DNA of 64,000 bases from positions 10,059,001 through 10,123,000 of the forward strand of contig NC_082611.1 in NCBI RefSeq assembly GCF_030936135.1. Direction: 5' to 3'. Shown one piece after another: positions 18,372 through 33,900 of this stretch. Below the pieces are notes generated by a model, which did no database searches, was not told the origin of the DNA, and saw only the letters and a list, made by a program, of their open reading frames with translations. Source of the stretch: Gavia stellata (taxonomy: Eukaryota; Chordata; Aves; Gaviiformes; Gaviidae). Made by a program: the position numbers and the translations under genes. The number at the start of each line of letters is the position of its first letter. The first letter of the stretch is position 1.

Positions 18372-19330
18372 AGACGTAACTGCTCTTCTCTCTTGTAAAA
18401 GGTTTCCTTGGGAACAGCTTTGAGAATTAACGTATAATTAAGACAATAGAAGTTGTATTGCTCACTGGCTTTTTTTAATAGGCTTCCTGATGAAGTGAAA
18501 ATGTCACTCTAGCCAACTGCTGTGGGTTTGTGGGTCTCTTGCTGTACTGACTAGGGTTCTGCAGCCTGCAGCTGATCTGATGTGAAAGATCCTGACCTTT
18601 GATGTATGGAGCTTATTAAGTGTCTTCACCGAACTAAGAGGCCCTGTAAATAAAAACCCCAACTCAAGAAACAGCAGAATTGTAATGCGTGATAGCATTT
18701 CTGTAACTGTGTTAGTTTCACTGATCATTAATGTGTGGCTACAAGAAGTATGAAAGGCAGTTCTGAAAGCTTACACCTCTTGGAGGCTCGTTACTACTGA
18801 TTCTTGTGGAAGGAGGACAATTAGCTGAATAAGAGTGATCATAGCTGAGGGTGCATACCCAGAGTCGCTGCAGAAGGTGGTCCCATTGTCTCACTGAATC
18901 TGTTTGCTTTTTTTGGCTGCATATACCAGATTATCTGTTGAATAGGGGTTTGGAATATATAAATTTGTAGTTCAGTTATTTAGCTGTAGTGTAAACTTTA
19001 ACTCATTGCACTGAGACTGTAGGAAATGAGTTAAGGTGTGTGCTACCTTAGCAGCTGATTGTTCTGAAAACTGCTGTTGTCATGGAGCCATGTAGCACGT
19101 TTGGTTTTATGAATGTTGTCTGTATACAAAACCACCTTGAATATGCTAGGTTTGTCTCTGTAAATAAGCCTGTCTGAGTTGTTTGTGCTTTTCTATGACT
19201 TCTCCCTCCTTTTTTTAAAACTGAACTTTTTTCTTTAAAAAGCTAAAACCTGTGTTAATGCATTTTAAAAGTTTACTGTTTTAAAATGGTCTCTCTTCAG
19301 TGTCTATTGTAACTGTTGAATAGGTAAATA
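18372..19330 (+). other. ARL6IP1: ARL6IP1 3' untranslated region (end uncertain)
   Basis: AT-rich sequence without reading frames follows the TGA. AATAAA occurs at 18649-18654, and weaker variants (AATAAG at about 19163, AATACA at about 19326) lie further on. The UTR is therefore at least about 0.3 kb and perhaps 1 kb. The next promoter starts about 1 kb beyond. Confidence 0.6.
18649..18654 (+). terminator. Candidate ARL6IP1 poly(A) signal
   Basis: AATAAA lies 278 bases after the stop codon and is the only canonical hexamer I found in the 3' region. The downstream stretch is only modestly GT-rich, so distal variant signals may also be used. Confidence 0.5.
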
Positions 19331-20325
19331 CAGACTAAAGAGAAACTTCTGTGAGACTTGCTCTTTGTGAACGTACAGAAAATTGCGTAAATGTGTCTTT
19401 CAGTCAAGAACAGGAGCTGGGAATGGTGTTTTAGTGCTATGTGGTAGTAGGTGCACAGTGTCCTAACAGAAAAATGCCTCTTTGAAATAGCTCACTGTAA
19501 ATAGTAAAACTTTTAGCAGCCGTGATGCTACACCAACAGCTCCTGCTGCAGGGGGGAAAGACTGTTGTGGCATCTGTAGTTGAGGAACACAGATGAAAGT
19601 GATGGGTTGTGGGCAAATCAGACCCACTCAGTAAAACCTGGGATAGATTTGAAGTGGGGGGAGTTGCCACAGTGCAATCTTGAAATGGTTATTTAGAACG
19701 CGCTCTACTTAACGGCCGCAGACCGTGGCTGGCAGAAACGCTGGATGTAAAGAGACAAGTGGTGACATGGTGCAGTGTCGCAGAGCTGTCGTTGGAGCAT
19801 TGGTGGCAGCCCCTCTACCCCCACGTTAACGCTAGTTCAGGGTACAGCAGTCCTGAGAGCCACGTTCCTGTTTGAAGTTAGAATTCGGTGGAAACACAGC
19901 CCCTCCACTCGGTGCAGCTTTGTTCACCTCAGACCTTCAGCTGCCTCCTGTGACTCCTCACGATACAGAGTAGCTACGCTGTTCTCCAGCGTACATGGCC
20001 CCATTAAAACTTCAGTGGAAATGGAATACATGAGGAATTTCTCTCATCTGTTCTGTCTTTTTTAAAAAAAGTTTAAAAGCAGGATGAAAAAAACCCCGCC
20101 AAAATGCAGAACTGCAGCAACGGTGCCATCTCTGTCCTTTTTTTGTTGGTGGTGTGGGTTTTGTTTGTTCCGGTGTTTTGTTGGGTTTTTTCCCTCCCGG
20201 GAAGCCCGCTCTCCCATACCCTGTTTCATGCGGTGCGCCGCCGCCGCCCTCCCGCCTCCCCGGGAGCCCCGCCCACCTTTTGGCCCTCCCACCCGGCCCT
20301 ACTGCCGCCCGTTGCGAAGCGTTCC

Positions 20326-20342
20326 GGTTGCCATAGGAACCC
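20326..20342. promoter_or_regulatory. RFX-type X-box in the RPS15A promoter
   Basis: GGTTGCCATAGGAACCC matches the RFX X-box consensus (GTNRCC, short spacer, RGYAAC) at all but one position of the second half-site. RFX1 is known to bind some ribosomal-protein promoters, so use here is plausible but untested. Confidence 0.55.
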
Positions 20343-20437
20343 GTTTCGGAGCGTCGCTCCGGAAGTGCGATACGCGGCTCTCGGCCAATGGGGATGACCA
20401 GGCCTGGCGCGCGGCGCCTCCCGACAGGGACGCCAAG

Positions 20438-20453
20438 TCTCGCGAGATCTCGC
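20438..20453. promoter_or_regulatory. TCTCGCGAGA (BANP-type) element with overlapping second half
   Basis: The palindrome TCTCGCGAGA at 20438-20447 is followed at once by TCTCGC. This creates a second 12-base palindrome, GCGAGATCTCGC, at 20442-20453. It lies about 70 bases upstream of the predicted start. TCTCGCGAGA is the methylation-sensitive CpG-island element bound by BANP at essential genes. Confidence 0.75.
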
Positions 20454-20512
20454 CGGGCGCCGCGCACCACCCCGCGCCCATGGCCTTCCCATAATCCCGC
20501 GCGGGCGCCCGG

Positions 20513-20543
20513 CCTCTTCCTTTTCCGCCATCTTGCTGCACCG
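20513..20543 (+). other. RPS15A: RPS15A non-coding exon 1 with 5' TOP tract
   Basis: A pyrimidine tract (CCTCTTCCTTTTCC) followed by GCCATCTTGCTGCACCG ends at a GTGAGT donor at 20544. Ribosomal-protein mRNAs begin with a C in such a tract (5' TOP), which puts them under mTOR-dependent translational control. The start base (20513-20516) is inferred from that rule. Intron 1 runs to 21705. Confidence 0.85.
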
Positions 20544-21665
20544 GTGAGTGGGGGGTGCTGCTGGGTCCCGGCTGCCATCCGCCGTCTCCCGGCCCCATCC
20601 AGGCCCCGCAGCCGCCTCTGCCCGCCTCGTCGGGGCCGTGAGGGTGCGCCCGACCGGTCCGGCCCCTTTTGAGCCGCCGGCGTCACCCCTAGCGCTCTCT
20701 GGAGCCTCCGGAGTAGAGGGGGGGGGAAGCACTCTCCTGCCTGTGGCTCCGCTCTCTGCAGAGATGCGGGGCGGGAGCCGAGGGCGGGGGCTGGCACGGC
20801 AGCCAGGCCCGGGCCGGTGCTGTGGGAGGCTGGGCTGGGCAAGGCTCGGGGGAGCCGGGCCGCGGAGTCTGGACTTCTGGGAGTGAGGATCGTGCGGCGA
20901 GGCCTGGGAGGAGGTAGCGGAGAGCTTGGGGAGCGGGCGGTGGGCTGGGCCCTGGGAGAGAAGGCGGCGCTCGGGACGGGGTGATCTGGCTGCACTCGCC
21001 CCGTGGGCAGGAGTTAGCCAGGCCTGCTCGTTTGGAGGTCCCTGGCTTAGTGATAAAAGCCCTGATGTGCCGCAGGACCTGGCCATCTCGGGAATGGCCC
21101 TGTGGCCCAGGTCAGGAGCTCCTTCCTGGCTAGTTCTGGCAGTGCACCGACTCTGTTAGTAAGTGGGGTGGCAGTACCAAATCATGTCATGCTTTATGGT
21201 AGTCCGGGTGCGCTTTATCATGAGAATGCAAAAGTTGATGCCTAGTTTCCTTTTCAGAGTGCTGTGTTGTGCTTGCATCCTGCAATTTTTTTGCAGATAA
21301 GCAAGCCGAGCAGCATCTCTTACATTTAATACCATGTACAACCCAGTTTTTGAACAGGGCTAATACTGCATAATTGGGTTTTAAAGACCAAAACGATTCA
21401 CCTGGGAAAGGTGTCATATTGATGGACTGTTGCCTAGATGGTGTTTTTTAAATCTTCATGTGTGTGTTGATAAAGCCAAGTTTAAATAAGTGTTTCAGAT
21501 TTCCTAACTTGTGATCGTTGTGAATCCTGTTGAGTTCGTGATTTGATCTGCTTTTTAGCCTTAGAATGCTTTTTAAGGTATAATGTGACTTTCTGTCAGT
21601 CTTAATCTTTTAGGTCTAAAGTTAGCCATAAAAAAAGAGTGTGCTGCTCAGTATTTCTGTGCTGA

Positions 21666-24878
<3,213 letters not shown>

Positions 24879-24901
24879 AACTTGTAAAAAAAGAGGATAC
24901 T

Positions 24902-24907
24902 AATAAA
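24902..24907 (+). terminator. RPS15A: RPS15A poly(A) signal
   Basis: AATAAA lies 24 bases after the stop codon and is followed by a GT-rich CTCTGGTGTTTCC. This gives the very short 3' UTR usual for ribosomal-protein mRNAs, with cleavage at about 24920-24930. Confidence 0.9.
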
Positions 24908-24929
24908 TTGTTCAAACGGACTCTGGTGT

Positions 24930-27900
24930 TTCCAGTCGGTATTTTAATGACTTCGAACACTACCTGAGATAGTGCTTGTAACAGACAGCTCTTCAGTAGT
25001 GCTTAAGTTCCAACTTTACTTCAAATGACAGTTCGGGTTCCGTGCTATCCCTGGTCACAACTTTTATTTCTGTTAATGATATAAGATACTTTTAATAGTT
25101 ACCACTTCAATGACAGTTATGGGTCACTATACAGAGTAGCCTCATCAGGGGAACTCTAGTGTTAAACTACATACTCAGCTATCATGCAGTGGGATCGCCT
25201 CTTAGGTGTTAGATCCATGTGTCTCCATAATTACATATATGTAAAACTCTAGTTTCACCTTTTGGCTAAATAATAGAAGACGCCTTGCCAGAAGGTATTT
25301 CCTGTTGATGGTTTAAAAAGTTACGAGATGTGGGATTGTGGACTAATTAAGGTGGCTGAAGTTTGATTTCAGATCGCAAACTTGTTCCACATCTTACAGT
25401 GTAAGGAGTAACTGAGGTAGACGAGTGAATAATTGTTTTTTCTTCAAATTTCTACTTTGAAAGTCCTTTGAAACACCAGACTTTTGGGTAGGGTAGTTGC
25501 TGTGCAGCTGCTTTGCATGTTGCCATGAAGACATAACTGTTTGGGATTTCCTTAAGTTTTGGAGCGAAGAAATAAGGCTATCTGAACTTACAGGTGGTGA
25601 ATATTTAGTACTGAATGAGTTGTTGGTCTTTGTTTCAGGCATCTGATGCATGACAGCATAATGTACTTGATGATACAGAAAAATTTCTTTCAAAGCAGTA
25701 CACAGAGCAGGTGACTACAGCTGAAGAGCTACATGCAGATGGTAGAGGATGGGAAGCAAGCTTCTGGGCTGATTGCATTGTGCTCTAACAGCAGTTGGAA
25801 ATGCCTTGTTTTGCTTTGTTTGGAGTATTTCTTAAGGAGCCTATTGAAATGCGTTGAAACAGGCTTGCTACGCTTCTAAACAGCTGTTGATTTTGTGGTT
25901 CTCCTGATAACAAACAGTTGGAAACAATTTCCCTTCGTGGTGATACGTCCTGATGCTTGATCTGTGCAGTTGCTTGAGTTAGAAGTATTGTGCCTTGAAT
26001 GTGATAGTTCATCACAAAGCTTTTCAGAGAGCCTGGGGGTGGAAGTGACTGTCTCCAGGCTCAAAGTCTTTAAACTCTATAACTATGTAACCTGTTTCAG
26101 TTCAGTCTGTTACTTTTTATGGAGAAAAGGAGAAAGTGATACTGCTAAGCCTCGCCTAATGTGGTGGCTCTTCCCTGAGGAACAAGAAGCTAGCAGCAGA
26201 GCTGTGAAAGAGTGCTTGCAGTACATGTTCTGGTGGTGTACGCTGGCACCCCGTAACGGACTTGCAGCTTGACTGAGAAGAGCGGGGGAACAATAAAAAG
26301 CCGGTTTACCTGGTTTGTCTCAGTCACATGCCGGTTAAGGTCACAAAGTATGGATTGCAGATGGCATCAAAACATTCAAATGTGATCAGTATGGTTCTCA
26401 GTTTGATTTGAAACAAATTTGCTTAGCTGAAGATAAAGATCTGTACCCTGAATTACAAAGAGCAGTTATGAAGTCAAAAGAAGTCTGTCTTGACCCCTTT
26501 TTTATTGTCAAATCAAGCTCTTGTGTTACGGGGTTTTTTTTCCTGTTCTTAATGGAGATACTTCTGCAGTACTAAGCAGTGACACACATGAGCTTTTGTA
26601 TTTCTTGCTGAGAGTAATCCTGAAGATCATATCGAGATTCCACTGTTCCTTTTTATAAAATCTTGATTTTTATCAGTACAGAATAGAACACACGTTTCTG
26701 ATACCTAGTGGAAGAAGGTCAGTGGTATTTTAAGGCTTCCTTTAGATGAATTTGCTATTGGCTTCAAGTTCCCTGCTAGTTTCACATTCATGTTTTAAAC
26801 CAGTTTTATACAGGACACACCAGTTTTTCTGAACCGGTTTACCTGTGTATGTCCTTTACTACCACAGAGACTTTTGAAGTAAGAGAATTTCCGATATTTT
26901 CAGTTGACAGACTAGTTGGGAGTAACTGTGTTAATTTATTTCACAAGTCAGCCCAAAGACTTTTGTAGAATTATTAAATGGAAGTTAGAGCTCCAACATA
27001 AAAAGAATGACTTGGAGGGAAGCATGCAATAGCAGATGCACCTTTTCCACAGTGTATCTAACAAATGTAACTACGTGCTGGCTTACTACATGTGGAAGCT
27101 GATGCGGCTGATCCGAGTTCATAAGATGATCTCTTGAGTGTGCACTTCACTGACGAGAGCTTTACTCCTGGGCAATCGCTGCTGGCTGAGATCGAAGGAA
27201 CTGCTGAAGTGGGACTCGAGCTGATGTGCAGGATTATGACATGCCTGGCAACACAAATGCTTTAAATGGGTTTGCAGAAATTCTTATTCTCAGACATGTT
27301 TAAAATCTGAAATCGGTATTTTTTTTAAGACTCAGTGATGTTTCGTGAGCTGAGGGCATATGCCTTGAGAAAGCAGTTTGTAGGTAAAAGTTAACTCTCA
27401 TTTTGGGTAATAAAAAAGATAAATAGGGAGAGGTGAGAGGGAAAATGGCACAAAGCTGGAAGAGCAGCACGGGTTGCAACTGGCAGTCAAGGCAAAGTTA
27501 GTTTAGAGAAGGTGTTTGGTACCTGTGGAGCAGAGGGGGATGTTAATGATGGAGGAGTCTCCTATGGCAGAGGCAGTTGACCTTCATGTGGGGAAAACTG
27601 GGAGGGTGGGTGACATGTGGGGAAAGCGTCTGTGCTGCAAACTCCTGAATTACCAAGCTCTACCCCTGCAGTCTAACTGAACGAGCCTGGAAGTGATCGT
27701 GTCACCTCCATATCCTTCTAGATGTTGAAAGGTCTTGGCCTTTTGGCTGGAGGTCTGCTTTTACTTGCTAAGCCAAATCTGAGCACCTAGGTCTGTGTGA
27801 GCGCGGCCGCTTGCCTGGCTGTTGTGCCGTGGAGAGGCTAGTCGTATTACGGTACGGATAGTGTATGGTGGTGCTGCGCTGCCTATAGTCCCTTCTTACC

Positions 27901-30900
27901 TGGTCAGCTGATTACAAGGTAAGCATCAGTAGTCCTAGTCACAGGTGGTAAAATGGGATCAGAACTTAACTTGAATTGTGAAAATTACTTATTAAGTGAG
28001 AAGTAGTTGGGAGAGGGTTGGTGACCCATCTGTGGGGTACGACCTGGTCTCACTTCTGTCAGATACATGATCAGTATTTCCAGATGCCGTCTGCCATTGC
28101 TCCTTATGCTGTTGTTTAAGAACAGGATAAAACATTCAAACCACCTGCCGTGCGTGAAGAGAAATACCTATTTACTGTTGCAGTGGGAAGTTGTCAACAG
28201 ATGGCAGCATCCGACTTCGAATCGCTGGAGGCTGAGCAGATCTGTGTGAGAGGAGTCCCAAGAGGGCTTTGGCGTGGCTGTGGGTCTGTCCCTGCTCCTT
28301 CTGCAGAGCTAAATATCCGACTTCTCCTGTACTCCGGTCCACAAAGATATTTTTTTCCGTCTTTGACGCAATAGAGCCTGATTTAAGATAATATGGGAGG
28401 TGAGAATAAGTATGGCTCCTCAAAATACGGCAACAGGGTAAAAAGCCTGGTGCATGACAGTGGCTTCACTGGAAATGCCCTTTCTCCTCCTCGTCCTTTT
28501 GTTTGTTTTCTGCCACAGGTAATTCAATCAGCTCCGTTCCCCTGAAGGAAGCGTGTTTTGTTTCTCAAACTCCCGCCCCAATTACTTGCACCAGAAATGC
28601 AAGCAGTAATTAAACCTTGATCTCCAATGTCCGAACAGTTACCTTAGTGACTCTTCCACGCCTGCTGGAGTCTAGGCGAAAGCCAGCAACGACGGACAAG
28701 GATGTGCGTGGTGGTGCAGCAGAAAGCAGGGAAAGAAAATGGGTTGAAGCGGTGCGCGAGGCTTTAGAACTCGCCTCAGCGGATTTAGCACTGAGTAGTT
28801 ATTTCACAGCAGTGAAAGAATGAAAAGTGGCTCGTGGCTGGTGTGGGAGCCCTGGCTGCGGGGTGCAGGAACGGGGAGCACAGTGATGAGCACGTCAAGA
28901 CATGTAGATGAGGCTGATGGTAGAGCATGGGAGACAGCATTTATTTTTAAAGGATCTGGGACTGCCAAAGCTATTATTTTGGGGTTTTTAATTAAAATTA
29001 CATTCTTTCAAATGACAAGGGTTTTTTGTTTTGTCTAATGCTATTTAGCTAATTTAGATTTAAGACTATCTATTGTTCAGTGTCTTACTGCCAATTAAAG
29101 CTGATATCAGACTCTCAGTAACTATCTGTATGGCTTTAACCACAGTTTGGTCCAGAGGACTATTCTAGTAGAGCTATGGAGTTTCAGAAGCTGGTGGCCT
29201 CTGTTCTCCCTCATGCCTCTGATGCTTTCTCTGCTGAAGTGCTGCCATTTTACTAATGCAGTTCTATTTTAAAAGAGAATTATCTATTTTTCTCTTGATT
29301 CTCCATCTCCTTGCTCTGGTGGATTGTATTTTGACTACCAGCTCATGACCTGGATTAATGTGGTTTTGTTTACAAATATCTCTACAAAGAGAGAAGTGCT
29401 GACATAGCAAGTGACAAGAATAACTGGGTAAACTTCATTGCTTGATATACAAGGGTGTGTCTTCTGCTAGGGAAAAAAAATAAATTCCATTGACCTTCTC
29501 CTGCTCTTCTCAGATGAAGCAAATGAGGATGTCTGAAGGCACAAAACTTTCCACTTAGTATTAAGTTGATCCAGTCTGGTTTATTATATGAGATAAGAAT
29601 AATCTCATAAAAGCACTAGAAATGGAGGAGAACATGTACAGAGAAATATTGGGGTTCTGGTGAAGGTAATGAGAGTTTTGACCTTTGCTAGGACCCCTCT
29701 TAATGGAGGTTGCCAGGACTACCTGATTACATTACCTAGTGCTTACCCATGGTTCCGAAGGCTGTCCTGGCATTCTTGACCTGACTCAGTGATTTCTACT
29801 CAGTGTGTGGCTGCTAACTTGACCCCATATGTATTTATATAGGGAGCACAAATTAAAATCTGTACTATTGGGGTGCTGTGACGCACAGGGCAAGCGCATT
29901 GCGTTGTGGGGGGAGCCTGGGCAGAGCCAAGCAGAGGTGGCAGCCGTGGGAATTTCACCATCTCCAAAAGGGTTACAACTCCACCGGGACAGGCTGTACC
30001 GACTGCATCTTTTCTCATGCAGTACCCAGAATGAAAGGATGGGCAGATACTGGATTAACAACTAAATTGCAACCTGGTCAAATGTGATACTTGTGATAGG
30101 ACAGTATTTTAGTCATGCTCGGTCTGTGTAACACAGGTTTCAGCTGGGTGCTGACTCTCCTTGCTGTGCTAGTTTTCCTTTCACAGAGAAATGGATGTCC
30201 TTAATCACCTGATGCATGTTCCAGCTGGAGTTTCACTAGCTGAAGGTGGGGGAAAGAAAACTGCAGGCCAAAAAATATATGCAAAGTAGAACTGGGGAAA
30301 ATAATACTTGTGTCACCAAGACAATAGTTCTGCCTTCTAAAATCTGAGTTGGGAAGTAAGTCCAGAAGAGACACTTGGTTATCTTCCCTGACCTTGGTAT
30401 AACTAAGGCCTAAGACCTCACTCCTGTTGAATTTCACCCCATTTAGTTCTTTCTGGGTGCGAGGGAGCAAACAAGAACAGGAGGGTATGTTAGTGGTGAA
30501 GCTGCCTTTACAAGCAGAGCAAAGCCACGACAATTACTGCCAGCAAGCAGGTTAAAACCCCTTTTGCAAAATCTCTGATGTGCCGGTGGCAAGCCTCAGT
30601 CTAACAAGGTAATCAAATTATGTCTGCTTTCTTCAATAGACTAAATGTAGCTGACTGCTACAGCTGCGTTTCATGTGCTACAACCCTGTTCCCCCTCCTT
30701 CATACGCCATTTGTGACACTCAACTGTTTAAGCAAAACCTTTGGGGACATGTATTTTGTTCTTGGGTTGGCATCAGGGCAATAGTCATTGTGCAGTTGTA
30801 GTTGATCAAATTTTAGTGCCGTGCAACAGCATAATGCAGCAGGACGCTTGAGATCAGCCAGCTGAAAACACCCAGCAACCACCACTTACACTTTTTATAG

Positions 30901-33900
30901 AGACGTAAAACATTGTTGAAGAGGATGTTGAATGGTCTATAAACGCAAATTGGTCAGGTGCATGATTTAATGAAATGGGTAGCTTGTTCTACCTGTTCTG
31001 GGCTGTAATTTTCCTGATCCTCAGGACACCCCATCATCAGTCTTGTGACTGAGTTGAGAATAGTGATGCTGTTGGTGCAATTGTGCTGGTGGGATGGACG
31101 TGGGTCTTTGCTTTGGGATTAAAAGGCCAGGATTCAAGTTCCAAGTCTAGTCTAGTTACATTTTATTGAGGATTTTATCTGCTAGTGCTGCACTTAATCA
31201 CTGTGTATGCATTCCTGTAGTATCGTCTGCTTTTGGACAGGGTGCCCTAGCAGGGTATGTGGCCCACCCCAAACTTTCTGTCTGCCAAGGAGGTGCTTTT
31301 CTTCACAGTTTGGGGGTAGGGGTGTGTGAGGGCAAGCCATGGAAATGGAGAGCATTCCTGCTACTCTGTAATCCATTGCTCTTCCCTCGTGGGTCTTCAT
31401 CATTTATACCCAGGAGTTGATTTGTTTCCTATTTAATTCATTTTATTTGTTGTTCCCACTCTGTAAACACATCATGCTCCCTATTCTACAGAAAACTGTT
31501 CTTTCAGAAGCTTGCAATCCCCTGCCTGTGATCTCTAGATGTCTCTCTTGCCCTAAGATAAGAAAATATGAAAAAGGCAGGAGTAGCAAACCACTTGGTA
31601 TGTGATCTTGGATGGAAACATGGGTGTGCAACACCCCTCTGTCTTCACCTCCCCAGCTAGGTTAGAGAGGGATTTGCCCCTTCTCTTGTGGGGAAGAAAT
31701 GTGGCATAACCATTCTTGTTGTCTTCCACTGATGCAAATAAATTGTGCTTTCGGCTGGACCAGGCTGTAAGCAGGAAGGAGCAAGGATTATATCTGGGAG
31801 CAGGAGGAGAAAAGCAGGTGACAAGTGAGGTTAAAAGAAAAGCTGCTACTGAAACCCATCTCTGGGGTACTTTTGCGGTCTCCTTAGCTCTACGAATGGA
31901 GCTAATGGGTGTTAGGTCCATTGCTTTGTGCAGCATAAGCTTGTTTTAAAAAGCAAAGTCCAGGAGCATCAATGAGAACTTTAGGTTTTAGTATCTTTAC
32001 AAATCGGGTCTTTAACCATAAGAATGAAAAAAGTTGTGGGGAAAATGAAAGGATTTTTTTTTTCCTTTCCTCCCTACACCTCTGCAATTCACATGGATGC
32101 TTGTCTCCTCGCTTGCAATAACATGCCCAGCTGTATTTTTGCATAACAGGATCCTCGACATAGAATCCACAAGTCTGTGTGGGCCGGTAATTAGCGCTGG
32201 CCCTTGTTCAGTCCTTGGGATTCATTCCTTAGGGCAGCAACATTAGCCCCTCAGTTAAACATCTGCGCCTTTCAGATTTGAAACCATTTTTGCCTCACTT
32301 GTGCAGGCTGTGGGTCCCGGAGCCGACTGCACACATGGCATGTGTTTGTGTGGAGACCTGTCTTTGCTCTGGTGTGGATGAGCAGGTGGATCTGTCCCTC
32401 TTGGGCAGAAGTCAAAGCCTTGCTTGTTTTCCACGACCACTGGAGGATTTCTGACTCAGTTCTATTTTCAGTTTAACACGAAGAATAGTTATAGTTCAGC
32501 CCAGGTAGTGGGAGTTTCTGAGTTTGGTGAGGTGCCTTGTTTACTGTGTTGGTGAAGCATCATCAGGTGAAAGATGAGATGTGCGTGGTAGGATCACTAC
32601 ATTCATCTGCTACCTGCCAGGCTCTGGGAGGGACGCAAAAATCCGGAGATTATTTTTAGCTCTGAAATACTTTTCTTAAATGACATTCAGTCCTCTCCAG
32701 CCTTTGATGAGCACAGAAATAATCCCTCAAGGGAACAACTGAAGGTGTCTGGATCTGTGCTCGGCTGCCGGCAGCTCCCAGCGCAGCAGCCGCCCGCAGA
32801 CATCACCTAACAGCAGGCACCGGGCGAAAGCAAAACGCACGTGGGGTGGCAGGGAGCTGGAGTACAGGAACGTATCCAAGCTTGAATAAAAATTACTCTG
32901 AGCCCATTTTCCTGATAGAGACCCAGCCCTACTGTGCGGGGTATGGGGCTGAGAACCACAAGCCCATTGCCCGTCAGGAGTCAGCCCTGTTCCCACGCCC
33001 AGGTGGGAGAACCTATCTTGCAAATCGGTGAAATATGAACCCGGTGCTGGTAGGTGGTGGCTCCAGAAATAGAAAGATACGGTGATAGCAGATAACACTC
33101 CCTGATAGCTGAAATAAAAAGAATTAAAGTGTACAAAAGTGTGCTTTAATTGCTAACTCTCTCCTGTCTGCTTAAATCACTAGAAATAAAGGTCTCCTCT
33201 TTAGTGATGAGCAGTTCCAGGCAGAACAGACGTGATGGGGGAAACATGTTTGGAATAAATACTGATGTGAATGACACTTATTAGCTACAGTGTGGCATAT
33301 TTATTTCTCTGTAGTTAGCATAATAGCACAGCACGAAATGAGAAGGGTTCTTTACTCGTGTCTCTCAGTGTGTGTGTGTAAAAATAACAATGGATTGTTA
33401 TGGGCAGAATGCAGATGATTTTCCTATCCCTGCAATTAGCACTGACGATTGGATGCCATCATTTGTTGTAGGAGATGAGTGAGTGGCCTAAGCATGGCTT
33501 TGAGAAAACCTTCCCTTCCTTCTGTCCGACAGGAGACAAGTGAGACAACAGCACGAGAGGCCGGCTCTTCTCCCCTGTCTCTGTGCCAGAGAGCTGCCTG
33601 CCCGCTGCAGCTCTGCGCTGCTTTTGGGTGCTGCACAGCTCCGGAGACGCCCCTCGCCGCCCACCCCGGACTCCTGGCAGCCTGGCCGCAGCCAACAGCC
33701 TTAACTTGAGCTGTGGCTGGAGCGGGAGGGGAGTGGAAACATCCCGATTATCTCACAGGAATTTAATCTCCGACGTGTGGGTGGCTGGGTGAAAGCTTTA
33801 TTGTCTTCTGAGGAGTTGGATGCTCCAAGTGGAGATTGGCGATGGAGATAAGGTTGGTTGCTTGAATGTGCAGGTTACCTGCCTTTCTGCTGATGGGAAC

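Larger units (their letters stand above)
20190..21010 (+). promoter_or_regulatory. RPS15A: CpG-island promoter of RPS15A
   Basis: A GC- and CpG-rich block surrounds the non-coding first exon and extends into intron 1. Within 200 bases upstream of the predicted start lie an X-box-like palindrome at 20326, an ETS/GABP-type CCGGAAGTG at 20359-20367, a CCAAT at 20385-20389 and TCTCGCGAGA at 20438-20447. No TATA box is seen. This is typical of a ribosomal-protein promoter. The long minus-strand frames here are GC artefacts. Confidence 0.9.

Noticed and set aside
20012-20995. 327-codon open frame on the minus strand across the RPS15A promoter, and a 286-codon one at 20226-21086
   Set aside because: They lie in a CpG island where stop codons are rare. 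The translations are low-complexity R/P/A/G strings, and overlapping long frames are open in several frames at once.
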